Positions 32,414 through 40,797 of a DNA stretch of 43,575 nucleotides are shown piece by piece. The position numbers and the translations under genes were made by a program. Under the pieces are notes generated by a model that saw only the letters and a list, made by a program, of their open reading frames with translations, searched no databases and had not been told where the DNA came from. Position 1 is the stretch's first letter; every line of letters starts with the position of its first letter. The DNA comes from Deltaproteobacteria bacterium (GTDB lineage Bacteria > Desulfobacterota > GWC2-55-46 > JAJCZF01). Location: the NCBI GenBank assembly GCA_029262535.1, contig JAJCZF010000046.1:1-43575 (forward strand), in the 5' to 3' direction.

Positions 32414-33046
32414 ATGCCGCGTATCCTCTACATAGAATGCTCTCCCCGTAAAGAACGCTCAAGGTCCATTCAGGTCGCGCGCGCCTTTATCGAGGCCTAT
32501 GAACTAAAAAATCCCGACCATACGATAGACAAACTAGATCTCTGGCAGACCGAACTGCCGCGCTTTGACAACGAGATCATAAATACAAAGTACGCCATAT
32601 TCCACGGAGAAGAGCCCACTGCGGAACAGGCAGCCGCATGGGAGGCTGTCGAAGATATAATCGAAGACTTCAAAAGCGCGGATAAGTATCTCTTTTCGCT
32701 GCCAATGTGGAACTTTTCAATACCCTATATTCTAAAGCATTATATAGATATAATCACGCAGCCCGGATATACCTTCGTCCCGACTGAAAGCGGATATAAG
32801 GGGCTCCTGCCCTGCAAGCCGGTCGTCTGCATCTACGCGCGCGGAGGGGCGTATGCGCCACACACGGGGGCTAAAGGCTTCGACTTCCAATCCAGGTACC
32901 TCGAACACGTCTTAAAGTTCATAGGGCTCAAAGACGTGCAACACATTTTTATAGAACCGACACTTGGAGGCTCTCCCGAAGACCAAAAAGCGGTAATGGA
33001 TAAAGCGCTTGAAGAAGCCCGCTGGCAGGCCGAGCGATTCTACTAA
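32414..33046 (+). CDS. azoR: FMN-dependent NADH-azoreductase (AzoR family)
   Basis: The 210-residue flavodoxin-fold protein has the family blocks ECSPRKERSRS (phosphate loop for FMN, residues 8-18), LPMWNFSIP (about 95-103) and YARGGAY (about 140). Members reduce azo dyes and quinones with NADH; the physiological role is probably quinone detoxification. AAAGGAG precedes the ATG. Length is normal. Confidence 0.88.
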   Translation: MPRILYIECSPRKERSRSIQVARAFIEAYELKNPDHTIDKLDLWQTELPRFDNEIINTKYAIFHGEEPTAEQAAAWEAVEDIIEDFKSADKYLFSLPMWNFSIPYILKHYIDIITQPGYTFVPTESGYKGLLPCKPVVCIYARGGAYAPHTGAKGFDFQSRYLEHVLKFIGLKDVQHIFIEPTLGGSPEDQKAVMDKALEEARWQAERFY

Positions 33047-33187
33047 AAAGCACTACCGTGCGGTTAATATTTTAACAAAGTCATAGGCATCACTATAGCA
33101 ATACCGTAATTAAGCAGTGCATAATTACCGTAATTCTGTTACCTCAGAACCACTTCAAAGACCTATTAGTAAACCAAGAGGAAAAAG

Positions 33188-33955
33188 ATGTTTCGCGGTG
33201 AGCTTGTAAAATATATGAACGACCTTCTGAAGGTAGACGAAACGCCGGACTACCCTACAGCCGTAAACGGGCTTCAGGTCGAGGGTGGTGCCGAGGTAAC
33301 GAAGATTCTAACCGCCGTTGACGGTTCCGTATCATCCTGCCGCGCCGCCGTGGAGTGCGGGGCCGATATGCTCATCGTGCACCACGGCATCTTCTGGCCG
33401 GGCCTTCGCCCCGTCACAGGCCCATTAAAAGAGAAGATCGCGCCGCTTCTGGCCGCCGGTATCTCGTTATATTCCTCCCACCTTCCGCTCGACGCGCACC
33501 CCGAGCTTGGCAACAACGCCCTTCTTATGAACCTACTCGGTCTGGAAGCCACAGAGCGCTTCGGAGACTTCAAAGGGGTTCAGATCGGTTATCAGGCAGA
33601 ATGCGACCTGTCGCTCAAAGAGCTTAAAGAGAAGCTAACTAACGGCCTCGCCAAAGGAATCAACGACACGAAGGTCAGTCTCGTTCAAGCCGGCCCGAAA
33701 AAGGTAAGGCGTCTTGCCGTCGTGTCGGGTGGCGGGGCAAGCGCGCTTGAAGAGGCAAAAGAAGCCGGTATCGATACATTCATAACCGGCGAGTGCGCCC
33801 ATCACAACTATCTCGAAGCCGAAGAGCTTGGAATGAACCTGCTCTACGCCGGTCACTACGCCACCGAAACACTCGGCGTAAGAGCGCTCGGCGAACACCT
33901 CGCGGAAAAGTTCGGCCTTAAAAACGAATTCTTCGACCACCCGACCGGACTTTAG
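33188..33955 (+). CDS. Nif3/YbgI-family dinuclear metal-centre protein
   Basis: The 255-residue protein contains NGLQVEGG, the metal-binding VHHGIFW (residues 65-71), YSSHLPLDAH (about 97-106) and, near the end, GHYATETLGVRAL, which provide the His/Asp/Glu ligands of the two-metal site. It is a toroidal hexamer in known members (annotated as GTP cyclohydrolase 1 type 2 homologue), but the reaction is unproven. AAGAGG precedes the ATG. Compact version without the inserted PII-like domain. Confidence 0.9.
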   Translation: MFRGELVKYMNDLLKVDETPDYPTAVNGLQVEGGAEVTKILTAVDGSVSSCRAAVECGADMLIVHHGIFWPGLRPVTGPLKEKIAPLLAAGISLYSSHLPLDAHPELGNNALLMNLLGLEATERFGDFKGVQIGYQAECDLSLKELKEKLTNGLAKGINDTKVSLVQAGPKKVRRLAVVSGGGASALEEAKEAGIDTFITGECAHHNYLEAEELGMNLLYAGHYATETLGVRALGEHLAEKFGLKNEFFDHPTGL

Positions 33956-34050
33956 AGGCGTAAGATTAAGTTTTACCCTTGTCAGCCGCCTCTATTTCAA
34001 CTAAACTATCTTTAACAAATCAATTATATACTATAAAAAGGGAATCTTTT

Positions 34051-34878
34051 ATGGAATACCAACATATCATCGACAGGGCCGTGGAGCTGACCTCTCTCTA
34101 CGGCTTAAAGATCGTCGCGGCAATCGTCGTCTTCATCATCGGACGCTGGGTAGCAAAGGCCATCCGCTCCGGTATCAAAAAGGCGCTTATCAAAAAGAAT
34201 GTAGACCCTACCATCATATCCTTCTCCGTAAGCCTTATCTACATCATGCTCATCGTCTTTGTCGCCCTGGCCTCCCTTGGTCAGCTTGGCGTACAGACGA
34301 CCTCATTCATAGCCATCATCGGCGCCGCCGGTCTCGCCGTCGGCCTCGCGCTTAAAGACTCGCTATCTAACTTCGCATCGGGTTTCATGCTCATAATGTT
34401 TCGCCCCTTTAAGGTCGGAGACTTTGTCGAGGCCGCCGGTGTCTCCGGCTCGGTCGAAGAGATTCATATATTTACGACTACGCTAAAGACTACCGACAAC
34501 AAGATCATAATCATACCCAACGCAAAGCTCACAGACGATATAATTACCAACTACTCGACACGCGACACACGCCGTATCGACATGGTATTCGGCATCGGTT
34601 ACGGCGACGATATCGACAAGGCCAAGGCCATCCTGAAAGATATAATGCACAAGGATTCGCGCATCCTCGACGACCCGCCCGAGACCATTGGGCTTTCGGA
34701 GCTGGCCGATTCGTCGGTAAACTTCGTCGTTCGCCCCTGGGTAAAGACCGGAGACTACTGGAACGTCTTATTCGACACCAACGAATCGGTAAAAAAACGC
34801 TTCGACGCCGAAGGCATCTCCATCCCCTTTCCGCAACAAGACGTGCATATTCATCACGTTAAGGGGGATACGGAATAA
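34051..34878 (+). CDS. mscS: Small-conductance mechanosensitive channel (MscS family)
   Basis: From ATG 34051 (AAGGGA upstream) the protein has 275 residues, as in E. coli MscS. It has three membrane helices (about 15-35, 55-80 and 85-115); the third contains the Gly/Ala-rich pore segment IIGAAGLAVGLALKDSL. The beta domain (MFRPFKVGDFVEAAG) and the C-terminal cage domain follow. It protects the cell against osmotic downshock. A longer in-frame start at 33979 has no ribosome site. The next gene begins two bases after its stop. Confidence 0.93.
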   Translation: MEYQHIIDRAVELTSLYGLKIVAAIVVFIIGRWVAKAIRSGIKKALIKKNVDPTIISFSVSLIYIMLIVFVALASLGQLGVQTTSFIAIIGAAGLAVGLALKDSLSNFASGFMLIMFRPFKVGDFVEAAGVSGSVEEIHIFTTTLKTTDNKIIIIPNAKLTDDIITNYSTRDTRRIDMVFGIGYGDDIDKAKAILKDIMHKDSRILDDPPETIGLSELADSSVNFVVRPWVKTGDYWNVLFDTNESVKKRFDAEGISIPFPQQDVHIHHVKGDTE

Positions 34879-34880
34879 TT

Positions 34881-35399
34881 ATGCTCTTATATGTAATAGG
34901 CCCATCCGGCGTAGGCGTTACTACCTTAATAACCGAAGCCAGGAAGAAACGTTCGTCGATTATACATATCAGTGTGAACGATTATGTTAAGGCAAAAGAC
35001 CCTTATCTGCACGGCACCGCCAATAGGCGTTGGGGGGAGTTTTGGGCTCTGTCACTAAAATGCTTTAGAACCAATGAAGCTCTATATAACGACTCAACCG
35101 ACCTATGTCTGATAGATGTCGATAGCGGATGCCTGGAGACAGAAGAGGCGCTGGCTTACTTTAAGTCCAAGGATAATGTTTTACTTATAGAAGACAAGCC
35201 GGAGAGTATCTTTAAAAGAAATCCTCACTGGGCGGATAAATCACCCCTTCGTTTTGAACGTTTTAGGAAGATCGAATATTCCAAACTAAGAAAAAAGATC
35301 TACAAATCCTGCGACTATTCTTTAAGGGTCGCCGGGCTCGACCTCGACGAGGCCGTAGATAGTTTTATTGATATATGCGACCAAGCCACTTCAAGTTAA
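34881..35399 (+). CDS. P-loop kinase-like protein with a degenerate Walker A (Lys to Val)
   Basis: The 172-residue protein starts MLLYVIGPSGVGVTTLITEA, placed and shaped like the P-loop of small nucleoside or shikimate kinases. The invariant Lys is Val13 (codon GTT), which should abolish normal phosphate binding. ISVNDYV (about 31-37) and the Arg-rich RNPHWADKSPLRFERFR near 113-129 resemble the rest of a kinase, with a lid-like segment. It starts two bases after the mscS stop and is probably co-transcribed with it. A catalytically dead or repurposed kinase is the simplest reading. No specific family is assigned. Confidence 0.6.
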   Translation: MLLYVIGPSGVGVTTLITEARKKRSSIIHISVNDYVKAKDPYLHGTANRRWGEFWALSLKCFRTNEALYNDSTDLCLIDVDSGCLETEEALAYFKSKDNVLLIEDKPESIFKRNPHWADKSPLRFERFRKIEYSKLRKKIYKSCDYSLRVAGLDLDEAVDSFIDICDQATSS

Positions 35400-35472
35400 C
35401 CTAACCCAACCTACGCGATTATAAAACTTACTCCTGCCCCTTCACCCGTTAGCCTCGCCGCCATCTTTGTGT

Positions 35473-35478
35473 TATAAT
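35473..35478 (+). promoter_or_regulatory. Perfect -10 element next to the cyclotransferase start
   Basis: TATAAT ends six bases before GTG 35485, so transcription would begin at or next to the start codon. The best -35 candidate (TTAGCC, 35449-35454) is weak. Confidence 0.4.
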
Positions 35479-35484
35479 AATTTT

Positions 35485-35994
35485 GTGGAAAATCCATACT
35501 TCGCATACGGTTCCAACCTCCATCCGGGGCGCATTAAACACCGGGTCGGGGCGGCGCGACTCGTCGGCGCGGGCCTGCTTAGCGGCTACGAACCGCGCTT
35601 TCACAAGCGCGGGCGAGACGGCTCGGGTAAGTGCAACGCCCTTTATACAGGCGCGTCGGATAACGTAGTGCACGGAGCCATATATGACCTGAGCCCGGAT
35701 CAGGTCCTCTTCATGGACCGCTTTGAAGGTATGGGTTATAAGAGAAAAGGGGCCGAAATCCTTATGTATGAAGGCGCGACGATCTCGGCCTTTACATACT
35801 TCGCGGCCCCTAACTTTATAAACGACGAGCTAAAGCCGTTTGACTGGTATCTTGCGCTGGTGCTCGCCGGGGCCGAATTTACCAACCTTCCCGAAGACTA
35901 CATAGATAAACTCGCCGACAGGGAGGCCGTAGTAGACCCCGACCCCAACAGAGCCGAGGCCAACCTGAAGTCGCTCGATATGATTATTCCCTAA
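35485..35994 (+). CDS. Gamma-glutamylcyclotransferase-like protein
   Basis: The 169-residue product has the GGCT/AIG2 signature YFAYGSNL (residues 5-12), GYEPRFHKRG, HGAIYDL and DRFEGMGYKR, with the catalytic Glu expected in the last block (RFEG). Such enzymes release 5-oxoproline from gamma-glutamyl groups. The likely start is GTG 35485. There is no Shine-Dalgarno sequence, and a -10 box sits just upstream, so the mRNA may be leaderless. A TTG at 35467 would add six residues but lies over the -10 box. Confidence 0.82.
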   Translation: MENPYFAYGSNLHPGRIKHRVGAARLVGAGLLSGYEPRFHKRGRDGSGKCNALYTGASDNVVHGAIYDLSPDQVLFMDRFEGMGYKRKGAEILMYEGATISAFTYFAAPNFINDELKPFDWYLALVLAGAEFTNLPEDYIDKLADREAVVDPDPNRAEANLKSLDMIIP

Positions 35995-36211
35995 TAAGAT
36001 AATAAGAGAGAGAAGAAGCTATCAAGACGGACCGGAGGTTTCCGGACGCCTGACAACCTCCCCGGAAAAGATAAATTCACACCTATGGCGCGAAAGGAAG
36101 ACAGCTGTCTGCCGAAATCGGCTCTGCGCATTATGTAAATGAAAGAAGTTATAGCCGGTAAAGAATCTTTCGGCGCGTTACTCCCAACCTCCAGGCTGCA
36201 GAAGATCCGCA

Positions 36212-36238
36212 GCGCGAAATAAAACCACACCTGTGTGG
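36212..36238 (+). repeat. Intergenic repeat, copy 3
   Basis: GCGCGAAATAAAACCACACC followed by TGTGTGG, identical in its core to copies 2 and 6; hairpin plus T-rich tract when read on the minus strand. Confidence 0.65.
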
Positions 36239-36312
36239 CTTTAGAATCCGACCAAAGAGGTGCGGCCTTCTTCTTCCGCGCACTACTTAATTGAGGCTTC
36301 TAGGAACTCCCC

Positions 36313-36340
36313 CCGCGAAAATAAAACCACACCTGTGTGG
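36313..36340 (+). repeat. Intergenic repeat, copy 4, likely proA terminator
   Basis: Core CCACACCTGTGTGG, preceded by CGCGAAAATAAAA with one extra A. It lies 11 bases after the proA stop, and its minus-strand hairpin and T-rich tract suit termination. Confidence 0.65.
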
Positions 36341-36351
36341 TTGTGTGCCGC

Positions 36352-37608
36352 CTACTCTCTGATTTGGCCGGAGCCGAAGACGATGAACTTTCTTGTGGTA
36401 AGGTCTTCCAGTCCCATGGGGCCGTATGAATGAAGCTTGGTCGTTGATATTCCGATCTCCGCGCCAAGGCCGAATTCATGACCGTCGGCAAAACGTGTCG
36501 AGGCGTTGACCATGACCGTCGATGAATTGACCTCACGAAGGAAACGCTGCGAAGCCGTGTAATCGTTCGTAACGATAGACTCGGTATGCAAAGAGCCGTA
36601 CTTTGCGATATGGCCCATCGCCTCGTCTATATCGTCCACTATCTTTATCGCTACCGTCAGGCCGAGATACTCGGCGTACCAATCCTCTTCGGTCGCCTCC
36701 TTCGAGTCGAGCGCAAGGTTCAAGACCTCTCCACAGCCGCGTATCTCTACTCCCGCGTCCCAGTACTTTCGGGCTATCAGGGGCAGGAAGCTTTCTGCAA
36801 TATCCTTATGTATAAGCAGCGTCTCCATAGAGTTACAGACACCGGGCCTTTGGACCTTGGCGTTAAAGGCGATATTAAGGGCCATGTCGAGATCGGCCCC
36901 CGCGTCCACATATACGTGGCATACACCCTTATAGTGTTTTACGACCGGGATACGCGAGTTCTCGGATACGAATCTTATGAGCGACTCGCCGCCGCGCGGG
37001 ATGATGAGATCTATCTGCTCTTCGAGTTTTAATAGTTCGGTAATGGCCTCGCGCTCGGTAGTTGATATGACCTGCACCGCGTCCACCGGAATCTCTGTTC
37101 CCTCGCAGGCCTTACGCAATACAGCGGCTATGGCGAGATTCGAGTTTATCGCCTCCGAACCGCCGCGAAGCACGACGGCGTTACCCGACTTGAGGCAAAG
37201 GCCGGCGGCGTCTGCCGTGACATTGGGGCGCGACTCGTATATGATGCCGATAACGCCGAGAGGAATACGCATGCGCCCGACCTCTATACCGCTCGGACGT
37301 TTTTTTACGTCCAGTATCTCTCCGACAGGATCGGCAAGGGCCGCTACTTCGCGCAAGCCCGCTGCCATACCTTCTATGACCTTATCGGAGAGTGTAAGGC
37401 GATCGAGCATGGCCTTTGAAAGTTCTTTCTCGCGCCCTGCGGCGAGGTCTTTTTCATTCTCGGCCTGGAGGGTTTCTTTGGTAGCGATTAGGCCGTCGGC
37501 CATCCTTAAGAGGACCTCGTTCTTCTCAGCCGTGCCAAGTCGCGCGACCTCGTAGCACGCGGCGCGCGCCGCTTCTCCAACCTTTAACATATCGTCAGAA
37601 ATAGCCAT
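36352..37608 (-). CDS. proA: Gamma-glutamyl phosphate reductase
   Basis: The 418-residue aldehyde-dehydrogenase-fold enzyme reduces gamma-glutamyl phosphate to the semialdehyde with NADPH in proline synthesis. The catalytic Cys258 is in QRPGVCNSMETLL; GVIGIIYESRPNVT (118-131), LRGGSEA and EFGLGAEIGIST are family blocks. It directly follows proB on the minus strand with a 19-base gap. AGGGAG precedes the ATG. Confidence 0.97.
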   Translation of the reverse strand: MAISDDMLKVGEAARAACYEVARLGTAEKNEVLLRMADGLIATKETLQAENEKDLAAGREKELSKAMLDRLTLSDKVIEGMAAGLREVAALADPVGEILDVKKRPSGIEVGRMRIPLGVIGIIYESRPNVTADAAGLCLKSGNAVVLRGGSEAINSNLAIAAVLRKACEGTEIPVDAVQVISTTEREAITELLKLEEQIDLIIPRGGESLIRFVSENSRIPVVKHYKGVCHVYVDAGADLDMALNIAFNAKVQRPGVCNSMETLLIHKDIAESFLPLIARKYWDAGVEIRGCGEVLNLALDSKEATEEDWYAEYLGLTVAIKIVDDIDEAMGHIAKYGSLHTESIVTNDYTASQRFLREVNSSTVMVNASTRFADGHEFGLGAEIGISTTKLHSYGPMGLEDLTTRKFIVFGSGQIRE

Positions 37609-37627
37609 ATTTATCTCCCTTGCTTGA

Positions 37628-38779
37628 TTAAACGCTGCTGAGGTTATCGCGGTGGATCACCTCATCATAGACCTTATAACCAAGAATCTCTTCTATCTCG
37701 CCGCTCTTTCGGCCCTTGATGAGACCGATCTCGCGCGAGTCGTAATTCGTAATGCCGCGCGCAATCACCACGCCGTCAATACCGGAAAGCTCCACGGCCT
37801 CGCCGGAACGGAACTCGCCCTCGACCGCGGTTATGCCGGATGGGAGTAGGCTCTTGCCGTCGCTAATTAGAGCGCCTACGGCGCCGTCGTCCAAAACAAG
37901 CTTACCCTTGGGACGGGTTGAGAATGCGATCCAGTGCTTTTTACTGGTCTTTTTATCCTCGCGGGGCAGGAAGAAAGTACCTACGTTATCACCGGCTAGT
38001 ATTTTTCCTATAATATCTTTCTCAAAACCGCTCGCAACGACCGTTGCCGTCCCAAAATGCGCAGCCTTTCTTGCGGCCTCGACCTTGGAGACTATACCGC
38101 CGGTTCCGAAACGAGTCGACTGAGTACACATGGAATCTATATCAAGTTTATTCACATCTTCGACAAAATCTATTCTCTTTGCATCTTTAAACCTGTGTGG
38201 ATTCTTATCAAATAGACCTTCGACATCGGTAAGCAATATTAAGAGATCGGCCTCGACAAGGTTGGTCGTCAGGGCCGCAAGCGCGTCATTATCGCCGAAC
38301 TTGATCTCCTCCACGGCTACCGTATCGTTCTCATTTATTATAGGAACTACACCCATATCAAGAAGGGCCATCAAGGTATTTCGAGCGTTTAAGAAGCGAT
38401 TTCTATCCGAAAGGTCGTCGTGGGTAAGAAGTATCTGGGCAACATTAGCACCTGCGTTCTCGAAATGGCCCCTGTAGCTGTCTATAAGGAAACTCTGACC
38501 GACCGCAGAAGCAGCCTGCATCTCAGGTATGGTCTTTGGGCGTTCCGTAAAGCCGACAATCCTCATACCGAAGGCAAGAGCACCTGAGCTTACGATGACA
38601 ACTTCTTTGCCCTCTTCACGCAGTTTCTTTACTTCAGCCGTGATCTGTGAGAAAAAAGGCTTCGTTATAAATTCGCCGTCATCAACCCGACCCGCCAGCA
38701 CCGAACTACCGATCTTGATTACGATTCGGCGTGCGTTACCAACTATCTTCTTCCTCAAGTTCTTCAATGGCCTCGCCAC
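37628..38779 (-). CDS. proB: Glutamate 5-kinase with PUA domain
   Basis: The 383-residue protein has an amino-acid-kinase domain (RRIVIKIGSS near 18-27, IINENDTV, FGDNDALAALTTNL, LLTDVEGL) and a C-terminal PUA domain (about 285-370). It phosphorylates glutamate and is usually inhibited by proline. The GTG at 38779 overlaps the end of obgE by 44 bases. A TTG at 38758 would give an N-terminus closer to relatives and a shorter overlap, so the start is uncertain. The obgE-proB-proA order is common in Geobacter-like genomes. Confidence 0.95.
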   Translation of the reverse strand: MARPLKNLRKKIVGNARRIVIKIGSSVLAGRVDDGEFITKPFFSQITAEVKKLREEGKEVVIVSSGALAFGMRIVGFTERPKTIPEMQAASAVGQSFLIDSYRGHFENAGANVAQILLTHDDLSDRNRFLNARNTLMALLDMGVVPIINENDTVAVEEIKFGDNDALAALTTNLVEADLLILLTDVEGLFDKNPHRFKDAKRIDFVEDVNKLDIDSMCTQSTRFGTGGIVSKVEAARKAAHFGTATVVASGFEKDIIGKILAGDNVGTFFLPREDKKTSKKHWIAFSTRPKGKLVLDDGAVGALISDGKSLLPSGITAVEGEFRSGEAVELSGIDGVVIARGITNYDSREIGLIKGRKSGEIEEILGYKVYDEVIHRDNLSSV

Positions 38780-39782
38780 TCTTTTCTTTTTCGACCTCGC
38801 GGCCCATGTAGTTTACGAGTTCATCTACGCCCTCGCCGGTTACAGCCGATATCTTAAAGACCTTTATACCCTTATCCTCGAAAAATTTCAATAATTCCCC
38901 GGCCTTCTCCCCTGCCTCGGTAATATCTATCTTATTTAAGACAACGACCTGCGTGCGCGCCGCAAGCTCCGGGTTGAATGCGTCAAGCTCTCTGGTCACA
39001 ACCTCATAGTCCTCGGCAGGCTCCCTGCCCGTGTCGGGAGATAGATCTATCATATGCAGGAAGAGCGAACAACGCTCGACATGTTTTAGAAATCTGGTGC
39101 CGAGCCCCTTACCCTCGTGCGCCCCTTCGACAAGGCCCGGTATATCGGCAACTACGAATGAACTAAAATCACCATACCTGACCAGCCCCAGATTAGGAAC
39201 GAGTGTCGTAAATGGGTAGTCCGCGACCTTGGGTTTTGCCGCCGATATGCGAGATATAAAGGTCGATTTCCCGGCGTTCGGAAGCCCTATGATACCGACG
39301 TCCGCCAGCAGCTTCAGTTCTAGCTTTACCTCCATCTCCTCGCCCGGCTCACCGGGCTGCGAATGGCGCGGGGCCTGATTCGTAGAGGTCTTGAAAAAAG
39401 CATTGCCCTTGCCGCCGCGTCCACCGGGGAGACAGAGAAAACGTTGCCCGTCTTCGGAGAGGTCGACGAGTATCTCGTCGGTCTCACAATTTTTCACAAT
39501 CGTACCGAGCGGCAGTTTTATGACAAGGTCTTCGCCGTTCTTGCCGTGGCAGTCCTTGCCCATGCCGTGCTCACCGCGTTTTGCCTTGCGCTCGCGTTTG
39601 TAGCGAAAGTCCAGAAGGGACTGCAAGGAGGCGTCACCAACAAAATATACCGAGCCGCCATTGCCGCCGTGGCCGCCGTTAGGGCCGCCGTGTGAGACGA
39701 ACTTCTCACGCCTAAAGGAAACGCAACCCCTGCCTCCGCCGCCGGAGAAGACCTTTATTTTAGCTTCATCTACAAAACGCAT
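38736..39782 (-). CDS. obgE: GTPase Obg/CgtA
   Basis: The 348-residue GTPase has the glycine-rich Obg fold (1-158; SGGGGRGCVSFRREKFV), then the G domain with G1 GLPNAGKST, G3 DIPGLVEGAHEGKGLG and G4 LNKID. It acts in late 50S ribosome assembly and stress response. There is an acidic tail (EELEEEDSW) but no OCT domain. The position after rplU-rpmA is nearly universal, though a strong terminator and repeats separate them here. No good Shine-Dalgarno sequence is seen; a TATATT lies 11 bases before the ATG. Confidence 0.96.
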   Translation of the reverse strand: MRFVDEAKIKVFSGGGGRGCVSFRREKFVSHGGPNGGHGGNGGSVYFVGDASLQSLLDFRYKRERKAKRGEHGMGKDCHGKNGEDLVIKLPLGTIVKNCETDEILVDLSEDGQRFLCLPGGRGGKGNAFFKTSTNQAPRHSQPGEPGEEMEVKLELKLLADVGIIGLPNAGKSTFISRISAAKPKVADYPFTTLVPNLGLVRYGDFSSFVVADIPGLVEGAHEGKGLGTRFLKHVERCSLFLHMIDLSPDTGREPAEDYEVVTRELDAFNPELAARTQVVVLNKIDITEAGEKAGELLKFFEDKGIKVFKISAVTGEGVDELVNYMGREVEKEKSGEAIEELEEEDSW

Positions 39783-39880
39783 TTAATTAATCCAATATAG
39801 TTTACAACCCAGAAAGGTCGGAAAAGCCCCGGTCATACCAAATCAAGACCGCGAATGATAAAAAAATCAGTCTCCATCAA

Positions 39881-39938
39881 ACTCGCTGCGCGAAATAAAA
39901 CCGCACCTGTGTGGGCGAAATAAAGGCAAACCTGTGTA
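39881..39938 (+). repeat. Intergenic repeat, copies 5a and 5b in tandem
   Basis: Copy 5a (39881-39914) has ACTCGCTGCGCGAAATAAAA then CCGCACCTGTGTGG. Copy 5b (39914-39938) repeats GGCGAAATAAAGGCAAACCT then GTGTA and has lost the hairpin. Confidence 0.6.
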
Positions 39939-40006
39939 AATCCGAAAAAGCATTCAAACTACTAAAAATCTACACCGCGCAAATCATACTTTGCAGCTAT
40001 CGACAA

Positions 40007-40040
40007 ACTCGCTCCGCAAAATAAAACCACACCTGTGTGG
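40007..40040 (+). repeat. Intergenic repeat, copy 6
   Basis: ACTCGCTCCGCAAAATAAAA followed by CCACACCTGTGTGG; it shares the ACTCGCT lead with copy 5a. Confidence 0.65.
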
Positions 40041-40054
40041 TGTGTGCAAATAAA

Positions 40055-40088
40055 AAAGGCGTGGGAAGAGGACTCTTCCCACGCCTTT
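40055..40088 (-). terminator. Intrinsic terminator of rplU-rpmA
   Basis: A perfect 16-base stem (40055-40070 with 40073-40088) is followed on the minus strand by a T-run and begins about 20 bases after the rpmA stop. Confidence 0.88.
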
Positions 40089-40109
40089 AGATTGCTTTAA
40101 GCTTTACGG

Positions 40110-40370
40110 TTAGGCGGCTTCTACGGCCTCTATGGTTGCGTACTTTCTCTTGCCGCGGTCTTCGTACTTGACCTTGCCGTCTATCTTCGCAAAGAGCGTA
40201 TAGTCCCTGCCGAGACCAACATTCTCGCCCGGATGTATCCTGGTGCCTAGCTGGCGTACCAGTATGGAACCGGCGCTTACGAGCTGTCCGCCATAGCGTT
40301 TTACGCCACGTCTTTGTCCATTGGAGTCGCGTCCGTTTCTGGAGCTTCCTCCTGCTTTTTTATGTGCCAT
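40110..40370 (-). CDS. rpmA: Large ribosomal subunit protein bL27
   Basis: The 86-residue protein begins [20 protein letters not shown], the bL27 N-terminus that reaches the peptidyl transferase centre, and contains [20 protein letters not shown]. No cleaved N-terminal extension of the Firmicutes type is present. It follows rplU by 35 bases and ends before a strong terminator. Confidence 0.98.
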   Translation of the reverse strand: MAHKKAGGSSRNGRDSNGQRRGVKRYGGQLVSAGSILVRQLGTRIHPGENVGLGRDYTLFAKIDGKVKYEDRGKRKYATIEAVEAA

Positions 40371-40405
40371 TCTATTCCTCCGTAAAAAGTCTAGCCATTA
40401 TGGCT

Positions 40406-40717
40406 CTAGGCCGAGATTACTTCCACCTTTAGAGCGGTAAAGCCCTGCCTGTGGCCTTGTCTTCTGGCGTAGCCTTTTCTTCTCTTTTTCTTGACGATAA
40501 TTATCTTCTTGGCCTTGTCGTGCGCGGTAATCTGACAGACTACCTTGGCGTTCTCTACATTCGGGGTGCCGATCTTGAGATTATCGCCCTCGCCTATTGC
40601 CAATACATCGGTGAGTTCTATCTTGCTTCCTACTTCGCCTTCAAGATTCTCTACCCTTAGCTTATCGCCTTCTTTTACGGTATATTGCTTACCGCCGGTC
40701 TTTATAACAGCGTACAT
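40406..40717 (-). CDS. rplU: Large ribosomal subunit protein bL21
   Basis: The 103-residue protein starts MYAVIKTGGKQYTVKEGDKL and ends in the basic KKKRRKGYARRQGHRQGFT segment typical of bL21. It binds 23S rRNA. It is the first gene of the operon; GGAG lies eight bases before the ATG and a strong promoter about 40 bases further up. Confidence 0.98.
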   Translation of the reverse strand: MYAVIKTGGKQYTVKEGDKLRVENLEGEVGSKIELTDVLAIGEGDNLKIGTPNVENAKVVCQITAHDKAKKIIIVKKKRRKGYARRQGHRQGFTALKVEVISA

Positions 40718-40754
40718 CTTTATAACTCCATTTGTTTAATTGTTAGAATAATAG

Positions 40755-40784
40755 ATAATATATAAAAAGAGGGGTGCTTGTCAA
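40755..40784 (-). promoter_or_regulatory. Promoter of rplU-rpmA
   Basis: Minus strand TTGACA (40784-40779), then TATATT (40762-40757) after 16 bases or TATTAT (40760-40755) after 18. The AT-rich segment is typical of strong ribosomal-protein promoters. Confidence 0.65.
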
Positions 40785-40797
40785 GCATTTTTAGAGG

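Larger units (their letters stand above)
35995..36351. other. Intergenic region between the GGCT-like gene and proA
   Basis: About 357 bases without a credible gene. It contains an inverted pair GGAGGTT/AACCTCC near 36042-36061 and two copies of the short repeat at 36212 and 36313. Confidence 0.55.
39783..40109. other. Repeat-rich intergenic region between obgE and rpmA
   Basis: About 327 bases without a gene. It holds three copies of the short repeat and the rpmA terminator, which breaks the usual rplU-rpmA-obgE operon. Confidence 0.6.
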
